From positions 28,292,790 to 28,356,789 of the forward strand of contig OY776125.1 of assembly GCA_963675135.1 (NCBI GenBank): a stretch of DNA of 64,000 nucleotides, given 5' to 3'. Both the position numbers and the translations under genes were made by a program. Shown piece after piece: positions 56,884 to 64,000 of the stretch (position 1 is the first letter of the stretch; each line of letters starts with the position of its first letter). The notes beneath the pieces are model-generated. The model was given only the letters and a program-made list of their open reading frames with translations. It ran no database searches and had not been told where the DNA came from. The DNA is from Galeopsis tetrahit. Its lineage: Eukaryota > Streptophyta > Magnoliopsida > Lamiales > Lamiaceae.

Positions 56884-57279
56884 ATTCACTACTAAAAAAA
56901 TACCCCTATAATCACGCTTCATTAGTGACCTTTTTAAGCATCACAATATATTCCTACAATGACCCTTAATCACGTAATTAGACTTGGAGGATGCTTAGTG
57001 ACGCCTAAATTTTATCCCGCTCTTCTTTTTTAATTAAGCTCGCCCTTCTTTTTAATTCACCGCCCCCTTTTGGTTAAAAAAAAAAAAGAAAAGAAAAAAG
57101 CAGCCCTCCTTCTCAATCAATTCTTCTTTTTCCCTCCTATCACCGTCTTCTCTATCAGAGCCCTAATTCCATATTCGACTTTCATGCCTTCTTGATTGGA
57201 GTCCTCACACTCTACCTTTACGCGTGGGGAGCCCTAGTTCCTGTTTTCATCACGTGAAAGCCCCAATTTCAATATTTTC

Positions 57280-59845
57280 ATGGATAATAACTGGTAAGAT
57301 TTTTCTGTAATAACTGATGCAATTTATTTTTTCACTCCATCGAAGTCCTTGGTCGTCCCTTGTCGAAATTTACTCCCTTCCTTATTATGTATCACTCATT
57401 GTTAATATATACGAAGAATTCAGTTTCGATCTGTTGTTCCTATATTAAGTTTTGCGTGATTTTGAGATTTTTATTTTTAGAAATTGAGTTTTTGGTCAGT
57501 TTCTTGCAATCGATTGATTTTTATTTTTCGTTTTACAGAGCTTTTTGTTTGATTAGTTGTTTGAATAAATTATATTTGATTCCCGTAAATTGTATTCATT
57601 TTACAGAGTCACTATGTGATATAGTATCTGGGAAGAATGGTAGGAATATTAATTCCAATTATTGACTTTTGTCATCTCTGTTTTTTAGTTGCATTGAGCC
57701 ACCAAAATATAATAGGTAACTTCTTTTAAATTTCTTGCTTCTCTCAATAAATGTTGTATTTATTGTTTAAGAACATAGTGTTTGTATTTAATTTCGAACC
57801 CCATCTCAAATTTGAAGGAGTAATTGATGCAGTTTAAGGAAATAGTGATAAGGCCATAAGGGTTGGTGGCTTAATTTGCTTAAAATTTATGTTTTGTTGT
57901 AGCCAAACATAAAATGCTTGAGTCAAAATTGCTTCAACTCATTACCAAGATTTAATTTTAACACAAATTTAATCTGATAAATTTCTAAAGTTAATCATTT
58001 TATTGTTTAGTTTTAATTTATAATTATTGTAGGATTGATTATCTTAAGCAGACAGTTGGTAATGTAAGTGTTGTGCCTAAATACGAAGTTGTTTTCCATT
58101 ACTGTCTTTGTATTTGATGTAGTTGAAGACTTTTTATAATTATGTCCCTATTAAATTTACTGTTTTAATTATTTTTTATAATGGTTTTGCACTGTTATGC
58201 GAGGATAATATATTAATACATCTGCTTGTATGTTTAATTTCAAGCTGGAAAGAACATTGAACCTTGAAGACTTCAAATGGGATTCATTTCTGCATCTCAA
58301 AGTAAGATGGTCAGAGTTGTATTTTGGTATGGGTTTTAGCAATATATTTGAGGATTATGGCTCAATAGAAAATACATGAAATTGGAAGATCTTAATTTAA
58401 ATTGTAATCAATGTGCATCACTAGAACTAATCACTTTATTTTGAGCACCTACATCCATTTAAATATACATGTACCTGCTACTGAAAGACTTGGTGAGTTG
58501 ATTTTTAGCATTTCAGGGGCAAAATTTGATAATCTATTGCATCAATTGAAAATAATGGCTCAATTACATGCAATTTCTTTAGTTCTTCCACCAATCTCCT
58601 TTTATGTGGTCCTAAAAGAGGTAGTACTGTCAATCAGTTTAGATGCTTGAACATAAATTATTTTTCTTATTTTGTATATTGATTCTTAATTGAACTATTC
58701 AATTGCAGATTTAGCTGGAATAATAGTTTCCTACACTAGAAAGATGGATTCAAAACAATAGGTATTTTATATGCATTGTTCATTCAATTAATCCACATAT
58801 TATGTATAATGATGGGTGATATATTTTTAGATATTCTCAGTCTTCTTTAATAGTGGGCAGCCAGGGGTGAAAATCAGCGAATTTCATGGTCTTCCAATCG
58901 CCCAAAACATGTTAAATTTGATCTCACTCGAGAGAATATTAGTATTGGCATCCTTGCTTTGTACAGGGAGATATCGTTTTCTTTCTTGGGTCTTTATTAA
59001 TTGCCTTTTGCTATAATGTCCATAATTTGACAGTCTTTTTCTAGTGTTCTCGTTAGGAACCTACAAGTCTAATTTTTTTTATTTTCTAGTCTTCTGTGTA
59101 GATATAATGATGAATTGTAGGATGCTTGTTGAGTTATATGTTCTTGAAAATGACTCTTTCTTTGCAGCAATTTCAAGGAAGTCATTGGTGAATTCACTTT
59201 GTTTCCATGAAATTACTTATGTGACCTCTCCTGGAAAAAAGCAGGAAAAGATATGGGGAAACACTATAAATCTTGTGAGTGGTGATTTCTCTCTTTTTTC
59301 TTTTCTTTTCTTTTTTTTTTTTTTTGTGCATTTTAATTTATATTTAAATTCTTAAAACAATCAGAAGAACCTGAACCCATACAAGTTTCATCTAAAAATC
59401 TGAAACCTCAATTCTCAAAACAATTAAGTTATACATCTTTCTCTGGTATTGTGAGAATAAATTCATTTATGGACCTAAATCTTGGTCTAGTGGCTTTTCC
59501 AATTTATATGGTCTTGAAAAACCTTACTAGCTGTATTGTGATGTATTATAAATGAAGCCATTCATATCTTGGGTTTCAATTAGTTACAAGCAAAAGATGA
59601 CAAAATTTTTGCTTCTATTAAATGTTGAGGGTGTTATCTTGTTTAGCGACTATTTTTTGCTTCACGATTAATAAGTCATTTTGTCCTAAGAACTGTTTTT
59701 AGGTATCAAATGTGTTGAAACTTTCATTATACTTTGTTAGGAAAATGCAACTGGTGAATTCAAAGGGAAAAAGGACAATTGTAGCATTTGTGAAGAAAAT
59801 GTCATGACTTGTAAGGTCCAAGATCAAGCCCCTTTATTGTTCTAA
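57280..59845 (+). pseudogene. Exon-like segments inside the CACTA element, gene unidentified
   Basis: A start codon at 57280 (MDNNW) ends in a GTAAGA donor after 57293; CACTA transposase genes often begin with a similar MD-x-x-W. Further exon-like pieces are 58245-58301 (19 codons, LERTLNLEDFKWDSF...), 58517-58620, 59168-59274 and 59741-59845. The last encodes a Cys-rich tail NCSICEENVMTCK and a TAA. Each has plausible AG and GT borders. The third and fourth join in phase; the second does not join the third in phase, so an exon is missing or the gene is broken. I do not recognise the protein. Confidence 0.4.
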
Positions 59846-60900
59846 AGGTTTTAATGTCAAAATGTTTTAGTTGTATATTGTTTTTGGAAGAGTAGTTGTT
59901 ATTAGTTAAAATATGTGTTTTTTTTTTGGCAGATCATCTCATCACTGCAGTTTGAGTGAATGATATCATGTCTCCCATGTTCATCATTCTCAATTTGCAA
60001 TAGGCGGCGTTGGATGCTTTGGTTATTACTTTGTTGCAATCGTTGAGATTCTCCGTAAGAAGCTAAGGAGGGTTGTTGAAATTTTGTACCATGGTGATGA
60101 CTTCGATCACGTGCTCTAAGTGATATTCCATCGAAACTAGAAAAGCTTCGTCAAAAAGTACTCAAAGGTATGTTTACGTTAAGTAATCATCAAAGTTTTG
60201 AATAAATTGAGGGTAGTACTTTTGTGCTTGTAGTGTAATACTTATGTATCAAGTTTTTTTCTTTTCAAGTTTTTTTGCTTCTTCATGATTTTCCGAACAC
60301 TAAGGAATGCTAAAATTTTGAATAAATCCGAAGATCCACGAATGGTAGCACTATAAATCTTAAGATTTCAAAGTTCTTTTATATTGGTGAAGTCTTATTT
60401 GGTTGATGTATACCTTTTTCTTATATTGGTGAACTCTCAATGTGCATTATATTGTTGACTTCTAAGAACTTGGGTTCATGGTTTCTAACGTGGTCTAGGG
60501 CTACATACTAAAAAACGAAGTAGTTTATAACCATTTTCAAACATGTAATATTTTTTGTAATGCTGTTAATTATGATCAATATTTAGTTATTGTTTCAGGC
60601 ATCGTTGAAGAAAGAGGGAGGAAAAACTTTGGTTCAGACATATTTTTGGATGTGTAATATCGAATTATCGTTATGTAGTTGGATTTATGGATGTGTATAC
60701 AATAGAATCTTATGTTGAATGGATGGTATTGTATGGATTTTATGTAATATTTACATGATTGGTATTTTATGAAAATTTACTAATTTTTTTAAATAAAAAT
60801 TTCAAATTACTGTTATAAGTTATTATACATATAGGCGTTAATAAATCAGGTAGTTACGTTGCTTATATATTCCTTTACGTGACGCAACAAAGCATCACGT

Positions 60901-61015
60901 GACAAAGTGGGATAGCTCAAGTGGTTAGAGCACCACTACCTAGGCCTTAGGTCCTGGGTTCGAGTCACGGGGAGGGGAAAAAAGGGATGGGTATTTAACT
61001 TTCCATAAAAAAAAA
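60901..61015 (+). mobile_element. tRNA-derived SINE with 15-bp TSD
   Basis: The 115-bp insertion starts GACAAAGTGGGATAGCTCAA. It has an A-box (TAGCTCAAGTGG) and a B-box (GGTTCGAGTC) of a pol III promoter and ends in poly(A). A perfect 15-bp duplication AACAAAGCATCACGT (60886-60900 and 61016-61030) flanks it. Its head is repeated at 15018-15062. It is younger than the CACTA element in which it lies. Confidence 0.92.
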
Positions 61016-61328
61016 AACAAAGCATCACGTAACATGGTGGTTAAGTTAGCTATAAATTTTTATGTGACGCTAGAAAACGTAACTAAAGTATATTGTCATG
61101 ATGCTAGATAACGTCACCAAAGAGCGTTACTAAAGAGTGCAGATGTGATGTATAAAAACGTCATAATATAAATTTGTAGTCACGCTTCCAAGAGCCACGT
61201 TACTAACCTATTGAAACGCCAAATCATGTGACGCTTGCCCCGAGCGTCACTATAACAAAAGCGTCATCAAAGATTCATTTTAGTGACACTTTTGCGCGTC
61301 ACTAAAGCCCATTTTTGTAGTAGTGATT

Positions 61329-62564
61329 TAAGACAAGTGAAATATGTATTTAATTACGACTAATGTCATGTTACCCGCAATTAAGGCATGCATGGTATAT
61401 AAGGGTTAACTTATGCCCAAATGAATAAAACACTTATATTAATATCCTCTCTTTATCAACCCTTATTCTCTCGCTTGTTCTTCACCAAAAACACTTATAA
61501 TACACGCATAAACTCTTATTATATAAATTATTATGTTAGTAGTCGATGCTTAAAAGCATATTTCAGTCAACATATATATTAAATAGGTTACAACAGATCC
61601 CATATACCTTGATATTAATCTCAGACTCTCAGTAGCCCCACTAATGATTTGTCAAATGAAGAAAATGCGTTAATTCAAGCATGCAGTAAATTGTAGTATT
61701 ATTACAATTAATAATTTATCAGTAAGAGAACACATATTAAAAATTAGTAGAGTTGAATACGAAAATTAAAATAGAATAATTGATCTTCTGGCGGCCACTC
61801 ATTACCCCTCCTGCTCCACGCCCCCACCATTTTCAACTTCCGCTAGCTTGTGACTTCGATGCAATTCCAAAATCTCAAAAAAAAAAAAAAAAAAAAAACC
61901 AGCTTGTTCCATAATTAAGTGGTCATTGTGGAAAGACTATCATTTGACAAGATACGAAAACATATATATGTCAAATTATGTTTGAATGTATCGAGGAAGC
62001 TCGGAGAAGTCCACTACAACAGTGAGTCGGCTGCATTAATTTGGTCAGGTTTGCAAATTGGTGAAAGAAAGGCTCAAATAATGGAATCATATCGCCAGGC
62101 TGCAATGGATCGGAGTAGGAAGTGCTGATCTTGGGTCGAAGTTGATGTGGGGGACTTGGGGAATTCTTCCTTCGGTAGGTCGATGGCAAACGACCCCTTC
62201 AGCCCAATCTACGATGGGTGTTCTGAGTCAGAGTTCTGGTGAGATGAATTTATTTGACTCTTTTGTTGTTGAATGCTGACATGTAATGATATTTTTTTTG
62301 TACGTGTGATGTTTAAGATGCATTAATTCTATCGCTACATATCCTAAAAGTTATTCCTTTTTGTATGCACTATCATTTATATATTTTTGTGTATATGTGA
62401 TGTTTTTGTGCATTATCTCTAACTCTTGCCCTATGTACTGCTATTGATGCATCTCCTCAATATTTGTCATTAATATCATTTGTGTACTCCTAAATATTAT
62501 GTAGATATCGCTAAATATTATGCAATGATATCTTTTTGTGTATATATGATATTTTTGGTGCATT
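61329..62564. other. Intergenic DNA without recognised genes
   Basis: A 69-codon frame at 61919-62128 (IWSGLQIGERKAQ, then SYRQAAMDRSRK) looks somewhat protein-like but has no domain I recognise. A poly(A) run is at about 61879-61898. Confidence 0.45.
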
Positions 62565-64000
62565 ATCGATGTACTGTTATTGATGCATTATCTCTAATGT
62601 GTTATTTAACTTATATATTCGAGAATGTAAGAAAGGGACACACCTGATCTAAAGACACTCCACTATGTGAGATGTGCACTCCGCCCCTCCCCATTTCAAT
62701 GCCCTCCTACTCTCAACAAGTTGTGCACTATGGTCTGTGGATCTTGTTCTCCTTTCTTTTTTTCCCTACTCATTTCAATGTCCTGCTACTCTCAACAAGT
62801 TGTGCACTGTGATCTGTGGATGTACTTGCTATTGATGCATTATCTCTTATGCTTATGTAACTTATATATTTGAGAATGGAATAGAGGGACACACCTTACC
62901 TGAAGACACTCATCTATGTGAGATGTGCACTGTGTCTCCTTTCTTTCTCACCCCCTACCCATTTCAACAAGTTGTGCACTGTGATCTGTGGATATACCTG
63001 CTATTGATGCATTATCTCTAATGCTTATGTAACTTATATATTTGAGAATGGAATAGAGGGACACACCTGATCTCAAGACACTCCACTATGTGAGTTGTGC
63101 ACTGTCTCCTTTCTTTCTCACCCCCCACCCATTTCAACAAGTTGTGCACTGTGATCTGTGGATATACCTGCAATTGATGCATTATCTCTAATGCTTATGT
63201 AACTTATATATTTGAGAATGGAATAGGGGGACACACTTGATCTGAAGACACTCCACTATGTGAGTTGTGCACTACGTCTCCTTCCTTTCTCACCCCCACC
63301 CATTTCAGCAAGGTGTGCACTGTAATCTGTGGATATACCTGCTATTGATGCATTATATCTAATGTTTATATAACTTATATATTTGAGAATGGAATAGAGG
63401 GACACACCTGATCTGAAGACACTCCACTATGTGAGATGTGCACTGCGTCTCCTTTCTTTCTTACCCCCCCTCCCCATTTCAACAAGTTGTGCATTGTGAT
63501 CTGTGATTGTACCTGCTATTGATTCATTATCTCTAATTCTTATTTAACTTATATATTTGAGAATGGAATAGAGGGACACACCTGATCTGAAGACACTCCA
63601 CTATGTGAGTTGTTCACTGCGTCTCCTTTCTTTATCACCCCCCTGCTATTGATGCATTATCTCTAATGTTTATGTAACTTATATATTTGAGAATGGAATA
63701 GAGGGACACACCTTATCTGAAGACACTCCACTATGTGAAATGTGCACTGCGTGTCCTTTCTTTCCCCCATTTCAACAAGTTGTGCACTGTGATCTGTGGA
63801 TGTACCTGTTATTGATGCATTATCTCTAATGTTTATGTAACTTATATATTTGAGATTGGAATAGAGGGACACACCTTATCTGAAGACACTCCACTATGTG
63901 AAATGTGCACTGCGTGTCCTTTCTTTCTAACCCCCCATTTCAACAAGTTGTGCACTGTGATATGTGGATGTACCTGTTATTGATGCATTATCTCTAATGT
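62565..64000. repeat. ~170-bp satellite array, running off the window
   Basis: The landmark TGTGCACTGTGATCTG recurs at 62801, 62973, 63143, 63314, 63488, 63781 and 63949. Spacing is 168-174 bp, with one unit shortened near 63640. The units are the same family as 54955-55560, including 'gagaatggaatagaggga' and 'gaagacactccactatgtga'. The array continues past the right edge. Confidence 0.93.

Larger units (their letters stand above)
56887..61325 (+). mobile_element. CACTA-like transposon carrying exon-like segments
   Basis: The inward-read ends CACTACTAAAAAAAT and CACTACTACAAAAAT match 14 of 15. A 3-bp duplication ATT (56884-56886 and 61326-61328) flanks the 4439-bp element. Subterminal GTGACGC/GCGTCAC motifs are frequent in the last 450 bp. 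No transposase domain is recognisable, but exon-like segments with splice signals lie at 57280-59845. A SINE is inserted near the right end. Confidence 0.88.

Noticed and set aside
60901..60990. Possible tRNA gene (A-box and B-box present)
   Set aside because: No acceptor-stem pairing or cloverleaf; a poly(A) tail and 15-bp TSD show that it is a SINE.

Overview
The window is nuclear DNA of a flowering plant, almost certainly a eudicot. Spliceosomal introns with GT..AG borders, two plant-type multi-exon genes and all the common plant transposon superfamilies are present. The background is very AT-rich. I cannot place it more finely from the sequence alone; an asterid is only a guess.

Two conserved host genes lie in the middle and converge tail to tail. 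The first (38849-42671, + strand, 4 exons, 592 codons) is an NRT1/PTR family transporter closest to NPF5.2/PTR3. The second (42964-47028, - strand, 4 exons, 1025 codons) is a DUF810 protein with a MUN/Munc13-like region. Their stop codons are 292 bp apart.

Nearly everything else is mobile or repetitive DNA, much of it nested, and many insertions can be bounded to the base by target-site duplications (TSDs). From left to right: a Ty3/gypsy-type 3' end and LTR (1-6689), split by a 4.3-kb hAT element (1681-5976) with a broken transposase and a second, divergent BED zinc-finger fragment. Then come CACTA- and LINE-like debris and an AT-rich repeat block (10130-15010) that hosts a 5'-truncated LINE and a copia solo LTR. 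A non-autonomous hAT (17776-19667) carries a foldback MITE. A full-length SIRE-type Ty1/copia element (21896-32560, - strand) follows. A mariner-like element (33583-35361) and two inverted hAT copies (37262-38657) lie upstream of the transporter.

Right of the DUF810 gene are a Harbinger-like element, two adjacent Mutator-like elements (49644-51642 and 51687-53060), a long inverted-repeat structure holding a second gypsy-type LTR and a 168-bp satellite, a gene-carrying CACTA element (56887-61325) with a SINE inside it, and a related ~170-bp satellite array that runs off the window end.

The most interesting unit is the copia element. Its gag-pol frame is broken by two nonsense codons, yet an extra 773-codon ORF between RNase H and the 3' LTR is intact. 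That ORF has its own upstream TATA box and resembles the 'putative plant transposon protein' domain. Both LTRs carry heat-shock-element clusters upstream of the TATA box, as in heat-activated copia elements such as ONSEN. All homology calls were made by eye; no search or alignment was run.
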